Assembly: GCF_030704535.1 (NCBI RefSeq)
Contig: NC_081815.1
Span: 4,350,501 to 4,414,500 of the forward strand
Origin: Vitis vinifera
Lineage: Eukaryota; Streptophyta; Magnoliopsida; Vitales; Vitaceae
Length of the DNA stretch: 64,000 nt
Reading direction: 5' to 3'
Part shown: one piece after another, positions 27,761 through 42,700 of the stretch
How the letters are laid out: every line of letters begins with the position of its first letter
Position numbering within the stretch: the stretch's first letter is position 1
Translations under genes and position numbers: made by a program
Notes under the pieces: generated by a model
The model's input: the letters and a program-made list of their open reading frames with translations, nothing else
What the model was told of the DNA's origin: nothing
Databases searched by the model: none

Positions 27761-30712
27761 TGACCTCAATCAAGGTATATTTTTTGTCCTAAAGCTTTGC
27801 AAATTTTACTATATTTTCTTAGGGGGTTTGGATGAGGATGTTATGTTATGCTGTGCCTAACTGTGATATATTCATTTTTCTCACTTGCACAAGTCTTAAA
27901 TCTCCAAATGTAGGTTATATCTTTACTTTGAACAAAGTTGGAGCATTTGGTTTTACACAGATGTACATTTGTGTGTTAGAATCTCCAAGAGCAATGACAG
28001 TCTGATCCTGTGCTTGAATTTCTCTAGCCTGACTTTTTTGTTTTTTGTTTTTTTTTTAAATATGCCATCCCTTTGGAGCATACCATGTTGCAACAAGACA
28101 ATGATCACCACCCATATCCTGGTCTTGGCCCCGTGTGCAACTTGGGAGAAGCATAAAAAGATTATAAACAATCATATATAAGGGAAACTTTGTGTATAGT
28201 GTTTTGATATGAAGCAAAATCTACTATCAAAATGTAGGAACATGCTTTGAAAAATGAGATGCCCTTTGCATGTGCAGGAGCCCTAATTACACCCTTGTGG
28301 AAGGAAAAAAATGTGGCTCAGAGTGAGAAAACCTTGTGAACAGTTTTGCTTGAATTTTTTATGATGGAAAAATGTTTGTAAAATAATTATTTTTTAAAAT
28401 CAAGTTTATATGATTATTGTATAACTGACCCTTGATGTCTATTAACAGTTTAATGTTGTAAACTTTGTATGATACAGAGAGATAGGGAGATGGTAAATTC
28501 TAAAATAAGTCGATAATGATGTTCATATTTGTGATTCTTTAGGCTTGTCAGCTGAAAGCCTGTAAACCAATTTCAAGGAGGGAAGGAGGGGCATTCACTT
28601 CCATACCCCTATAAATATAGGAGAAAGTAATTTGGTTTTATTTATCAATAAATAAATAAATAAATATAGGAGAAAAGAATTAAAAAAAATGATGCACAAG
28701 GTCGATGATGCTATTCACGTATCTTCTGCCTTTTTTACAGTAGTCCTTCAATGTCAAAACATTGTTGAATTCCAAAATTTATTGCCTTTTGGCTTGCTTT
28801 ATTATATTATTGGTATTTTGATTGACCTATCCCATTGCTTAGTTGCTAGGGATATTTTTGGTGATTTCTTGCTACAAGATTGAACTGAATTTTGTGTCCG
28901 AGTTCATGAAATTCATGTTCTGTTGAAGGGGATATCGATCTGTTTTTCTTAGTTTTTTTTTTGTAAATGATTTTTTCTTTTTTGTATAGGTAAAGGCTGG
29001 TACTGTTCTATGCATATTTTAGCATAGGTAAATTAAATTATTCTTAGTCATGGAATTCTGCATATATAATTTGGATGTATACCAGATTGTCTCAAATCTA
29101 TTTAATTTTGAACAATCTGATTATCAACTGTAATTTGATTTTTCTGTTTTCTTTGAATATAAAATGAGCACATATATGGGAATGTCTATTGAGTGTCTAT
29201 TGTTTCTTTCCTTGTTTTGCAGGTTTGTGCTCAGTGCCACTATTTCAAAATTTCTATTTTGAAGAAAATGCATCTGAAATTTGGAATTTTGCATTGAAGA
29301 TATGAATGATGAGTGTAGGATGCCATCTTGGGGTTATTGCTATTGAATTTGGATCTCTTCATTATCTTGAACACCTTTAGCCCATTTTGGTGCTACAAAC
29401 TTCTGGTGCCTTGTATATGCGCCGTAATTTTTTAGAAGCATTTATGACTAGCTTTGGTTGTAGTTTTGCACCGCAATTTGCATAACCATTAATCTCCACT
29501 ATAGTGAATCTCAAAACTATTCCCCATACACAAAGTTACATATTAAGTTCTATGTAATATTGTCTAAGATCCTCAATAATCACTATATATTTGTATTGAT
29601 CATGCTTTCAGGTGCATTTTTGTGTTGGTGGTAGTCCATTACCTAGTTGTTATAGGTGAGGTTATTTAGTATGATACTGGTAGGGTTCTCCCAGATTGAT
29701 GGTGATCCGATGAAACTTTTCTTGCAAGCCTGGACCTTTTTTGGTTTGGGATGAACATGTAAACTTACAGACAAGGAGGGTTTACGCTGTATACCTTGCC
29801 TGGCGTCAAGCACACTAGGTCTGCCTCATGTAAGACCCACCAAGAACATTCAGTAACTGATCTTCATGATGATTACTGGTGATTATTTTATCACAAATGT
29901 GCATATTTGAATTTAGTTGCCATTTTATTGTAACTGGTATCCATTATTTCTTCTACCAAATTTTGGTCTAAGCAAGTGAGAATTCCATTTTTTATCTTCT
30001 TGTCAGTAGCTTTGATGCCCTGGAGATGAGCTTTAATGGGAAAAAATGTTTGTAGTCTTATGATTGAAAAAGAATGATCAGAAATGAAAAGGGAAAATAA
30101 CTAAGGAACTAGGCATCATACGAAGTCTTAAGTTTGTAGAGGGTGTCCCGAGGTCCTAGGATTTATTATGTTCTTGTTGCCTTGTACACTTTTAACAGTT
30201 GAAGAGGTCATACATGATTGTTTGGTTGTCCGTAATTTTGCTTTATTACCTGTCCGCATTGCCTATATTTTGAAGCTATTAGGGTGACAGCCTGACACCT
30301 ACAAGAGTTGCTACAGACTATTCAATGTTGGGTGCCTTTTTTTCTTGGTGTTCGTGTGTTTTGTTGATCCTCCTACTTCTAATAATGGAAATTCACATTC
30401 TGAGTTAATTTTCCGAATTTAAGCACTAATGGAGTAGGAACCAGCTGAACAAGTGTAGTTGTTACCATTCAACGCTACAAATTTGAAGTCCACATGATGG
30501 TGGGAGGATTAAGAATGAGAATAGCATCGTCCCAACAAAGACTGCTAGAAGTATGAGGAATTGCATTTGTTGTAACAATGTAACAAGGGAGGTGTCCATC
30601 AAATTGGATTGCAGCCAAAGATGCTGTCATGTGTTATTTAGCCGTGTGGTCCAGTTGACAAATGAGTATGTCTGGAGAACGTATGGTTTACTATTTTCTG
30701 GTGAGCGTATAT
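27761..30712. other. DnaJ 3' UTR with possible intron, then intergenic DNA up to SEC11 3' end
   Basis: A donor-like CAAGGTATATT lies about 16 bp after the DnaJ stop, and a strong acceptor (CCTTGTTTTGCAG) ends at about 29221, so the 3' UTR may contain a 1.4-kb intron. From about 29500 to 30712 I see no gene. A short AAAT microsatellite sits near 28648-28668. Confidence 0.4.
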
Positions 30713-33700
30713 CTATTCCTTTGAAGTAATGAAAAGCAATGCCATAACACCTATAAGAATATACTGCAAGAAGAACACCCGTAACCAGAAGTATTAATAA
30801 TTAATATTCAAGCTTCTGATGATCTAACTTTTCTGAAATCAGTCCTCCAGAGAGGGAGAGAGCAAGAGAGACCAAACCTTGACAACAGGCTTTTCAGTCA
30901 TGATTATTGTCACCCAACCAACATGAGGTAAAAATCTGCATACAATATTCAATAAAATGATCATGGACATAAAACTGTCTCCATTCTTTTGGGACATTTA
31001 GTCTACTGAAACAAGCATCAGTGAGAATATAAAGAATTAAGACATCCACAACTCCAACTAGGCTAGGATTGGGTATTGTGAGAACAAGAAAAGATTCATT
31101 TTACGACTGACAAGCCTAACAGGAAAACATTTTCAAAATGCCTCCATGTCCACACATTTCATTAAGGAGAAAACAACTATAAGTAGATTATGCCCGAAGT
31201 ATGGAATCCAACTACACCATGAAGTGTCTCATATTTAACTTATCTGCTGATATGCCACATGCAATTTCATGGAACTTACTTTTCAGTAAAATGGTCCTAT
31301 TCCAAATTGGAGTTAGTTGGAGGGGTGGCTTTCCCCTCAAAAGAAGTGTAAGGCTTTTGGCCTCGTCTGAAGGAAGCCTTTTTTTTTTTTCTTTTTTTTG
31401 TTATGGGAGGATTCTGATTTTGGATCGACTCAAAAAAGCAGAGGAATCAATTCTGACCTTAGATCAAACTCAAAGAATAGGATAGATTCTGTGGATCATT
31501 GCTATATGTGAAAAAGTGCAAAAGAATTAATTAACCCTCTGATTTTGCATTGTGGGACAGCTAGGATGCTGTGGCATCCTCTATTTTCCCTTTTAACATC
31601 TCTTGGGGGTTCCTTCTTCGGTGAAAGAGTAGTTATTGGGATGACATGGAAGTTTTGTCAGGAAGAATCGAGGAAGAGCATGGAAACAACTCCTTTGTGC
31701 CCCTTTTGGACAATTTGGAAGGAAGGTAATGGAAGATTTTTGAAGGAATGGAGGATCAGGTTTTTCACTGAAAATTTTCTTCATTTGCACCATTTTCCAT
31801 TGGTCTCGTCAGCCTCTTCAACCTTATTAACCCGTCTGTTGGATTTGTTTGTCTCCTCTCCACCTATTGGTGCCTTTGGTATACCTTTGTACTTAGGGTG
31901 CACACCCTTAATAATAATAATAATAACCATTCTGATCATTCATCATGAAAATATTTGAAAAAATCCTGTTTTCTAGACAGCAATTACCCAACAGCTCTCC
32001 CCATGATATGGTGTCTTTGCAGCCAAAGTTGACCATAAGGGTACAAAAACCTGTCATCTTTAGGATTGTGATCTCCTGATACAAATAAGACAATGAAAAG
32101 ATGAAGAAAACCAGTCTAACAAGTAATGGAGCACATTGTGATTACTTGAAATATTAAGGAACCCTAATATGAAAAAACTTTTCAGAACCTGCTAAAGCAA
32201 TTTAAATACTTGGAAATTGTTTGAACTTAACAAGAAAATGTACTTAAGAATTTTATGCAAACCCATAATGGCCTTCAGATAATCTCATCATTATTTTTGT
32301 TTTCATAGAAAATTTTATGCCTGTCATAGTTTAGAGAAAGGTTTTAATCAGGCAGAAGATTTTATCTTGACATTTTTGTCAGTTAAAAAATTGTCTATAC
32401 AGTTGTATTGAATTTATCACCTTTGGTTAGGACATCAACTTCTCCATTATCTTGCCGCTCATGAACCTATGAAAGAGTAGAAGACAACTGAAGCACAAAT
32501 TTGCTGCTAATAGTAAACAACATCCAATAGTGGCAGCAAAAATTAAATGAAACTTAAATTTTATCACAGTGCGAAGATTCACATTGAGATTTCAAGGTAG
32601 GAGATTCTTATAAAAAATTGATTTCAAGACAGAAGAAGCTCAACTTAGAAGAGCATCAGTTATTTAGAAAGGCTTCATGCTGAATAAGACATGAGACACT
32701 GAACTTTGAAGCAAACTCAGCTATATAAAGGAGAATGACTTCCCTAGCCCAGCCCATTTTTGGTACCCCAGCTTAGTTGAGCCTCTTCTTCCTGCATTGC
32801 TTTTTCATTCTCATTAATAGAGTGTTGCTAATTAATGATGCCATGGAAACATTAAACTATAGAAATTAGAAGGATGACCTAGAAAGAATATAAGAAATGT
32901 TATAACAAAAAAAGCTTTGACTATATTTGTAATTTAGACAACTTCATGAGAAAGAATAATACAGAGTAGCGTACTAAATTGTATGAACAAAAATGTCAAA
33001 CACACCTGGAAGCTCTTTAAAGTAATATCCAGAAAGAATATTGGTTATTATCTCTTCTGTCCACCCCATTCCAATTCCAAATTCTTTAAAGTAATATCCA
33101 GGAAGAATATTGGTTATTATATCTTCCATCCACCTCATTCCAATTCCATCTATCTAGAATGAATTTACATCCACTCCTTTCATAAGGATCATAAGATAGC
33201 AAAAGGCATATAACTTTAAAAGGGATGACATTCTAGCAATGCATTTTAACCTTCCAACTAGTCCACAACATCTGTGACCCCATTAAGAGCACCAAGAGAG
33301 AACCTAAGAATCCAAACCCCTAAAAAAACGTGGAGAATGAATAATGAAGCATGTTTTCTCTCTTTCTCTTGTTTTGTTTTTTTGTTTTTGGAGGAAGGGG
33401 AGGGGGTGAGAGACCAAGGTAGAGAGCCTATCTAAGAGGCCTTGCTAACCCAAAAGGGGGAAAATGGAACCACAAACCCCTCCTGAATCAAGAATAAAAG
33501 TAAAGAACATAAGATGCAACCAATCCCTGCCCACGTCATCCTCCTAAAAGGCAATCCTGTTCCCAACTCTACATTTCTCACCCTAGATCAACAACCCCCA
33601 ATGGACTGTAGAAATATATTTTTGAAAACAATATAGGAGGATAACAACCTCTATATCATTCTAAACAAAGTTGCAAATTCCATAATACGAAGTAATATTC

Positions 33701-36700
33701 AGCCTCCACAATAAACCAACAGAGAGGAAAAAGGGATAATGGTCTGTAAAACCTGTAGTTAATGGATGATACATATGGATCTTAATAGAGTTCATACTGC
33801 AAGTGTTTCATGTAGCCAACTCTTAATAGCTGATATTAAGGTCTGTTGAATTGAGCTCGAAAGAGAGATGACCTAAAACCTAGATGAACCTGGCTTTTAC
33901 TTACCATTTATATGTCCCATGCCCCACAGAGGAATATGAACTCATCATTTCCACTCCATAGTTTATTTAGCTAGAGTTCTTTCAACACCTCTGGCACTGG
34001 TAGTCGAATGAAAAAAAAAGTATGGGTGTACATGGGCCTTACCACACTTTGAACTAGTGATCAGAATGCTGGCCTAAGGTCAGACAAGACTGACCTCAAA
34101 CATAAGACAGCATCAGCACAGCCCTAAAAAGAATTATTTTGAACAAGGTCAGCCCCATAAAGCTGATTCCACAAAAATGATATTATATCAAGACTTAATA
34201 CATATTCTATTAGCTATTAATTAAGTATTTGGTTTGGTGTTTGGTGTAGTGTTTCACCACCAGTAGATTCCTGCCCCTCTTTGCTCAGCATTTCTTTGTA
34301 CAGGGATGCTACGGTAGCTGATATTTGGAGTTTGCAAGGTGGTAGGGGTCAGTGGAGTCCTTTTTCTAATAGGAGCATTCATGATTGGGAGTTGGAGAAT
34401 GTGGTTATTCTCCCACAGAGGATTCAATCCAATGTCGGTGGAGGTGTCTAGACCCACTGAGGATTGTTTGGAGTGGAGTTACACCGAGGACAAGAAATTG
34501 TACACAGGGGGTCCACCAGATATGCCAAAAGAAGAGGAATGGAAACTGAATCACCCACACAAAACAGCAAACTAGACACCAACTGTCCACAATTTAGGCT
34601 ATCTAAGAAATCTATGAGTGTCAGTTCCTCAATCCCAATGGGACTTTAGACCACTCCAGGAGGGACTTAACAGGGTTCTTCTCCTATTTTGATCAGGAAG
34701 CTCTTCCTCATTGAAGATCCAATCATTATAGTTCTCCACATGCACCAAAACAATTAAAGGGGAGTCATTTGCCAAACCTTCCAACACTGACACTTTCCAA
34801 CCCAATAGATCTTTCACTGAATTTGGAAAAACCCACTGCAACAAAAAAAGAGAAAAAAAAAATGCTAATGACATAGACCACAACTTGTTCTATCATGATG
34901 GATTAGGATGTGATTTGCAGATTCTTTACCAACTTTGCAAATATTGAGTCTATTCACCATTGTCCATCCTTTCCTATACACCATTTCCCAAGGAATAAAC
35001 AGGTCTGCAAAGTGGCACAACACAAGTAATGCAGGAGTTTTTTTTTGGGGGGGAAGGAATAGCTCTAATTCTCAACACATGAGTCATAGAAAGTTTCACT
35101 TGAAATCTTTCTTTCTTTTCCTTCTTCCATAATAAATTGTCCTCCCCTATTGCTTGTGGTCTGGCATCAGCAATGAGCTCTAAAAACTGGTCCACCTCTC
35201 TCATCTCCAATCCTGAAAATTTCTTCTGAAATGAAGGGATTATTTTCCTTCACTCTCTCCTATCTTCCACAAGTCTCCTATCCTTGCATTCCTAGTAGAG
35301 GCTAGCCTGAATAGCCTATGAAAAGCCTCTTTTAAAGAGCACTTGCCACCTATTTGTCCAACCAGAATTTGGCTCTCAATTCATTCCTAACCAAAATAAT
35401 AGTTCTTAGGCTAAACTCTTCCCATTCTCTCCTAATATCCTTCCATAGGCCCATCCCAATGGCTATTTCATCTCTAGCATGCACCAACCCCTATTGAACT
35501 CTCCAAACTTGCATTGGATTATCTTTCTCTACTCACTGTCACACTCATGCACATATCTTCAAAGCCATTTGCAAAAGTGCTTTTAAGAACATCTAACTTT
35601 CTGATTCCCAATCCTTCAAACTTATCTTCCTTAGAAATGGTCATCCAATTCACTAGATGCGTTTTCCTCCCCTCTGAATGACTCCCAACAAAAAAATGTC
35701 TCATAATCTTTTCTAACCCTATTCTCACTTTCCTGGGCATGAAATACACAGGTGCTCTTTGTGAGGGTCAATCTTCCTTCCCTGGACAACCGTTACTTCT
35801 TCCAATTGGATTGTCTCCTTTTAAACCTCTCCTCTATAAGTGCCACATTGGAGGCTCCCAAAACCTACAACTAGAAAAGGATGCCAATCTATCCATCTTC
35901 TCCAATGCAGCAACAGGAATTAATCCCACTCTTCTGCAAATTAATTTTCAATTATGATACAAGCTCAAAAGAGATCTGCACCCATTTTCACTATCTCAAT
36001 TACTCCACATTAGGCTCATAGAAAAGTGTAAGTGTAGTCTGCAAACAATAAAGCAGAGATTTCTATGCCTTCTCCCCCTCTACTTCTTACCTTAAAACCA
36101 CTGATAAAGACCCCCTACTTTGCTCTAGGCCTTTTACCTCATCATTCTGTCACCAAGACTTGACTAGATTCCCAAATCCCTCCACTTCAAACCATATGTT
36201 TTTAAATCTAAAAGGAGACTTTCCTTTTCTAAGGCCTCCACAATCAAGAAAAATGGGAAAAGATCTGACATTTTCCTTGGCAGTATCTACTGAGAAACAA
36301 AAGAAAAATGCTCCTCCCAATCACCAGAGAACAGAAAATGACCCACATTGGCCTTTGAGAGGCTATACTACTTTCCACTCTAAGTGTAACCACCCTCTAC
36401 TAGAGGAGGATCCACCAACTCAAACTCCAATAGAAGCTCAGAGAATTCCCTCATAGTGAATGGCAACTATTTTCAGTTTCTTTTTTCAACAAGATAGCAA
36501 ATCAAATTAAAATCCCCACCTAAACACCAAGGTTCTTCTCACAGCCCTTTGATTGAGACCAATTCCTCCCACATCTCTCCTCTCCTTCCCTCTTAGTGGA
36601 CCATAGGTCCCTATAGGCACCCAAATGATACCATCTGTGCAATTATTAAATTGACAAGATAGAGAACACATCCCACGTCCATTTCCAAGCAATCCAATGC

Positions 36701-39700
36701 TTTAGAATTCCACATCAGCAAAATCCCTCCTGCTAACCCCCTAGGATCAAGAGACCATTCTAATCTCCGACCTACCCCCAAACTTCTAACTAACCCAATG
36801 GTCAAACTGATCCTAGTTTCCTGTAAACAAACCAAGTCCAGTTTCTTAGCCTGTATGAAGATTTGATTACTTTCCTCTTATCCAGATCATGCATGCCTTC
36901 CACATTCCAAGAGAGACCGCAACTTCATTTAGAGATATCTTCCAAAGAGCAACCTTCAGCTGCACTCTCAGCTTCCTTCCCTACAGGTTCCATTATGATT
37001 AACAGAGCTAAAATGTTTACTGAGTTCCCTATCCTTCCTTAAAACTGTTTTTCACTCCCCTCTTCTTCAATGTAATTGAACTGTTGGGACCCTTTCTTGC
37101 CTCAATCTCCATTAGGACTCTAAGAATATCATTTTCATGGCCTTCCACAGAGACCCCCGCATTCATACAGAACTATAGATATATTTTTTTTACCCAGAGA
37201 GAAGGCCGTTTATCAGTTTCCCCGTTCCCTTCACCATTGCCAGTGGTGCATCATAAACTTCCACCAAAGAATTGGAAGCATTTAACAGTGCTTCTCCTGA
37301 GTAAGCTTCCGTAAGTATGCCCACATCAACCTTTGTTCCCTAAGGATTAGAGCATTTTTTGAAAATTCTATAGAGTGCCCATCCTTAAGGATCATTCACA
37401 AAGGACCACCATCACATGAAGCCTGCTTAGGCTCTGACTCCATTCTGAATTCCCCGACTCCCGAATTCTACTGACAGTCTCCCAACCCAGAAAGAGAACA
37501 AGAAGAGGCATGAGAAAACCCACTGTTAACCCCCTTTATTGGAAAAACCAGGGATTAAATCCTTCTATAGGTTGTCCTTCATAGGAGGTGTGGGATTCAA
37601 AAGACTCTTTTAATTGTGGATTTCTTTGGTCTAGAAGGTAGTGTAGGAGAAATTTCTGAAACATTAGCTTACGAAGAGGGGATGGCGTTTAACTAACAAT
37701 TTCCCTATGCAAACTTTTTGAGAAATTAGGGTTGCAACTTAGATGAGTTGATCTGGTTGGAAATTAGCCCAAGGCCAACCAAACCTCAACTTGATTTAAT
37801 GACTTTCAATCCAAGCTTGATTTGGTTGGATTTAGGTGCTTGTGTTGGATAAAAATTGATTTTTTTTTTGAAAAAAAAAAAAAGTTATCTTTTCACATCC
37901 AATTATATATTAATTCCATGTCAATTAACTAAGCATACCAAGAAATAAGCCCCATAAAAATATGTTAAAATATTTAAGATAATAACATATAGACTTGACA
38001 GAAATACCAGTTTTTCTACAAAATGGTTAGTGCCCATAGGAGAAGGAATTCCCTGGTTAAGATTAAAATTATTGAGACTTGGGTAGTAAAGGAGAGAGAG
38101 ATAGATTAAATTTGGGGTGGCTCCGGATTTTCATTTTCTTTTGTCTGAAATTTGGGAGTGGAGACCCAGTTGCAATGGGCTAACCATTGATGCTTTAGGA
38201 GGCGATGATGCAACTATGCTAGAGGCTCCGTTCTTTGATGAAGAGGTGTTCAGTGCTCTCTCGATTCTTAGTGGGGACAAAGCTCCAAGCCCTGATAGTT
38301 TTCCTATGGTGTTTTGGTAGTTCAGTTGGGATTTTTTTAAGGATGAGTTAATGAGATTTTTTAGGGATTTTCTTGAGCACGAAAGATTCGTAAAGTCTAT
38401 GAATGCTTATTTTCCAATGTTAATTCCTAAGAAAGGGGCTGTTGAAGACCTTAAGGACTTTAGGCCTATAAGCATGGTGGGTAGCCTTTACAAGTTAGCT
38501 AAAGTGTTAGCTAATGGGCTCAAGAAGGTTGTGGGGAAGGTAGTGTCTCTTTCCCAAAATGCTTTTGTGGAGAGAAGGAAAGTTTGGATGCTTCTCTGAT
38601 CACTAATGAAGCCATTGATTCACTTATGAAAAGTAATGTTTGTGGTCTAATTTGTAAGTTTGATATAAAGAAGGCTTACGATTATGCCAATTGGAACTTC
38701 TTATTCATGATGTTAAAAAAGATGTGTTTTGGAGATAAATGGATCAATTAGATTAGTTGGTGCATTTCCATAGTGAGCTTCTCTATTTTTGTCAACGACT
38801 CTTTGTCAGGCTTTTTTCAAAGCTCCTAAGGGTTGATGCAAAGGGACCCCCCTCACCTTACCTTTTTGTGATTGTTATGGAGGCGCTCAGTTATTTGCTC
38901 GAAAAGGCTAAGGTTGGAGGTTTCTTGTTAGGGTGGTAGGTGAGAGGCAAAGAGAGAAAGGGGATAGAAGTTTCTTATTTGCTATTAGTGGATGACACTT
39001 TAGTATTCTGTGAGCCTTCTCTAGATCAGATGACTTACTTAAGTTAGGTATTTATGTGGTTTGAGGCTATATGAGGGTTGAGTGTTAACTTGGACAAGAG
39101 ACAACTAATTCCAATAGGAAAGGTGGAGAATGTAGAGGAGTTGGCTCAAGAGTTTGGTTGCAAGGTTAGGGTGCTTCCTTCTACTTACTTGAGCCTTCCT
39201 TTGGGTGCTTCGTTTAAGTTTGTGATAGTTTGGGATGACGTAGAGGAGAAGTTTCGCAAAAAAAACTAGCTGTTTGGAAAAGACAATATATCGCTAAGGG
39301 AGGAAGACTTACCCTAATACATAACACTCTCTCTAGCATGCCTATTTATTTTATGTCCTTGTTTTATATTCCAAAACTAGTCAAGCTAAGGTTGGGACAA
39401 ATTCAAAGAGATTTTCTTTGGGAAGAAGGGGCTCTTAAGCATAAACCATATTTGGCAAGGTGGTCTATCATATGTTCAAACAATAAAAAATGTGGTTTAG
39501 GGTCAAGAATTTGTGAATGCTCAACATAGTCCTACAATGCAAATGAAGTTGGCGTTTTGCTGAGGGGAAAGGAGCTTTTTGGAGGCAAGTCATTAGTATA
39601 AAATATAAGGAAGAAGGAGTGTGACACTCCCACAGGGTGAGGAAAGGGAAAAAGGTAGGGTTATGGAAAGCCATCAAGAAGGATTGAGACATTTTGAGTT

Positions 39701-42700
39701 GTAAAGTTGTCTTTTTTATGGGGAATGGGAGGAGGGTGAGGTTTTGAAAGGACAAATGGTGTGGTGATGAACCATTGCGCATTTCTTTTCCTTCCTCATT
39801 TGCTATAGCCATCATCAGACGAGGGTTGTTGGGCTCCTTGCTTCTCTAGGCGGCTCAACGATTGGGAGGTGGAAATTGTGGAGCATTTCCTTCTTGGATC
39901 GCAAGGGAGGAGGGTGTGTAAGGATATAGACGATAAAGTTATGTAGATAGATTCAAAGGATGAGATATTTTTTGTTAAGATCCTTTGCAAGGCATTGGAG
40001 ATAGGAAAACAAGGCGTTTTTCCAACAGGTGTGATTTGGAACTCTTGGTGTCGTTTAAGATGGGTATCTTTGCTTGGGAGGCTATTTGGAATAAGGTTTT
40101 AATTTTGGATCACATGCAAAGGAGAGGTTGGTCTTTGAAAAATGGATGCTTCCTTTGCCTTGCATAGGAAGAATTTGTTGATCACATTCTCATTCACTAT
40201 GATAGGACAAGGGTTTTATAACATCTTCTATTCTCTTTGTTTGGCATGTCGTGGGTGCTCCCCTCATCGGCTATGACCAAACAAGGGTCTTATGGCAACT
40301 TTTGGTTTCTCTGTTTGGCATGTAGTGGGTGCTCACCTCTTTGGTTAAAGAGACACTCTAGGATGACAAGGCTATTTTGTGGATAAAAAAAGGAAAAAGA
40401 CATGGTGGACTGCTCCTTTACGCCTATTTTGAACAATTCAAAAGGAAATAAACCATAGGACATTTGAAAATGAGGGGAGGTTGGTTCAAGGGCTTAAATT
40501 TTCTTTCCTCTTTAATCTGTAGGTGTGGTGTAAGTTGTTTATAGTTCCTAGTCCTATTTCCATTGTAGACTTTGTGGACTGGTTAGGTTCGGGTTGAGGA
40601 GGGTTGTTTTTTTTATTGCCCCTCTTTGTTTTTTGTGGCGCCTTTAGACATTTTTTGTATACTTCCTATGTACTTTGGGATGCTCTTTTGGTGTTCCTCT
40701 TTTATAATATTCACCTTTTCACCCATTTAAAAAAAAAAAAAAACATATACACTTGAAACAAATATGGAATTTATATAATGATGATTTCATATAATGAAAA
40801 GAATTGATATCAACATACTAAGGTTTAATATTATGTTAACAATTACAAAAATAGTTGTCCCATTTTCCTCTTAATATTTTACTTTATCTGCCTAGATTTT
40901 CTAATTCACGTATTAAATGCAATAAAAGTGAAGGCAATGTAGAATTACCACAAACAAAAATATGAAAATTAATAAACAAATTATCACAACTTCAATTTTT
41001 TTTTTTAATTATCTTTAACAAAAACATTAATATATAACATCCAAAAGTATAGTTATGTAACCAAAAGCATATACAAAACGATGAAATTTATGTCATGTCA
41101 GATTTAGGGTTGAGCTTTGGTTAGTGAAACTGAAGCCTGAACCCAAACACAACCCAACCTTAATTAAGATTCATATCTCTCAATCAAAGCTTGGATTTTT
41201 TTTAGTTTGGTTTGGATCAGGCTAGGCTTTAGATCACTCGTGTTCCAGCCCAAAAAATCGGCCAATCATGTTATCATATATTGTAAATTGGCCTAAAACC
41301 TAGACACACAAAAGGATCTCAGCACAGCCCATCCATACAGGTTTATATCAAGTGTCAAACTGGTCCAGAGGTTGGGTCAGACAGTCAGGTTATGCCAGTC
41401 TCTTGCACCATAGCCAATCCAGGCTCCATAGATGTTCTTTCTTGCAATAAATCCCATATGTGAAATTAAAGCAAGAATAAGAATCTAGCTGGTTAGTTAT
41501 TCTTTAATGGGATAACTGAAATAGGTAAAAACTCAAGATGTAGATAGCTAATTATTGATGTATGATATTCGTTTTGACCTATGATACCCGGATCCTTCAA
41601 TTTCACTCAATGTAACTGTGTCGACACAATATGAAATGGGTGTTGGTGTGGGATCCTTGTTGGACACTTCTATTTTACTTTGAGTGTGGCTGTTTGATTT
41701 TTTTAATAATATCCTTTTATTCTTTCAACTTTTTAAGTAATAATCATATTAAAGAAAAAGAAGGGTTAGCTGAAAAGTGAATTTTTGTAAGAATATTTAG
41801 TGATAAAAGGAAGAAAAAACGTATTAGAGGGAAAAGATGGGAGCTTTTAAAAAGCATTTATTAACTTCTAATTTATTTTTAACTAATTTCTCTTTTATTA
41901 TGTCATATCCCAGTACCCATGCCCATTTTTTGGATCCTTTTTAGTCGAGTCCCAATATCCCAAAATTTGAGTTGTGAAGGATCAAACACCTAGACACACA
42001 CCCACATACCACACTCATGCCTAAACCTATGCAACATAGGTTCTTACAAATGATTTACACCATTTCCCTAATATGTCTTCTTCTTAAATGCTTCATTCTA
42101 ATCAGTTTCAGCAATATGGATTCCATGACTTAAAAATTCAATGACTATTGTGATCGATAGGTTGATCTTCCATTTCTAGTCAGCATCATCACAATAAATT
42201 GGCACAATACATGAAGTTTTAAATTGCAAGAGATTTTAGAAACCACCTCTAGCTACCCTACAAAGCAGAATTTTGTGATTTGATTTAAGGCCCTTCCTGT
42301 TTTCTGGCTAAATGGTTAGCTTCCCATGGGTGAGATGTTATATGCTGATGCCAACATAATGCACTGTAAACCACTCAAAGGAAAGGGGGAAAGTACTGAC
42401 AGACTTCAAATACTTCAAAGAACCTTTATGCCATATTTGAGCCCAGAGCTTCTGATTAAAGGGAACAATTATGGCTGGGAAAAGTTAAGAAGTGTAACCT
42501 ACAGCATTCTTACCTGCGTTACTCCACCTTTATCCATTAGTACACGGTTTATCTAAACAAACAGTATGGCATTCATCACATGCCAACAACCCCACACTTA
42601 CCCAACACCACCACAACACACCCCCCACCTCCACCTCCCCGAATCAAACAGGAAATTAATTAATTAATGGGTTGAGAAATAATTAATTGGTTCCACTAGC

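Noticed and set aside
28689-28883. 64-codon frame downstream of the DnaJ gene
   Set aside because: Inside the proposed DnaJ 3'-UTR intron, hydrophobic by AT composition, no known domain.
34254-34590. Overlapping frames on both strands near 34.3-34.6 kb
   Set aside because: Mutually overlapping, no domain; at most the decayed 3' end of the minus-strand LINE.
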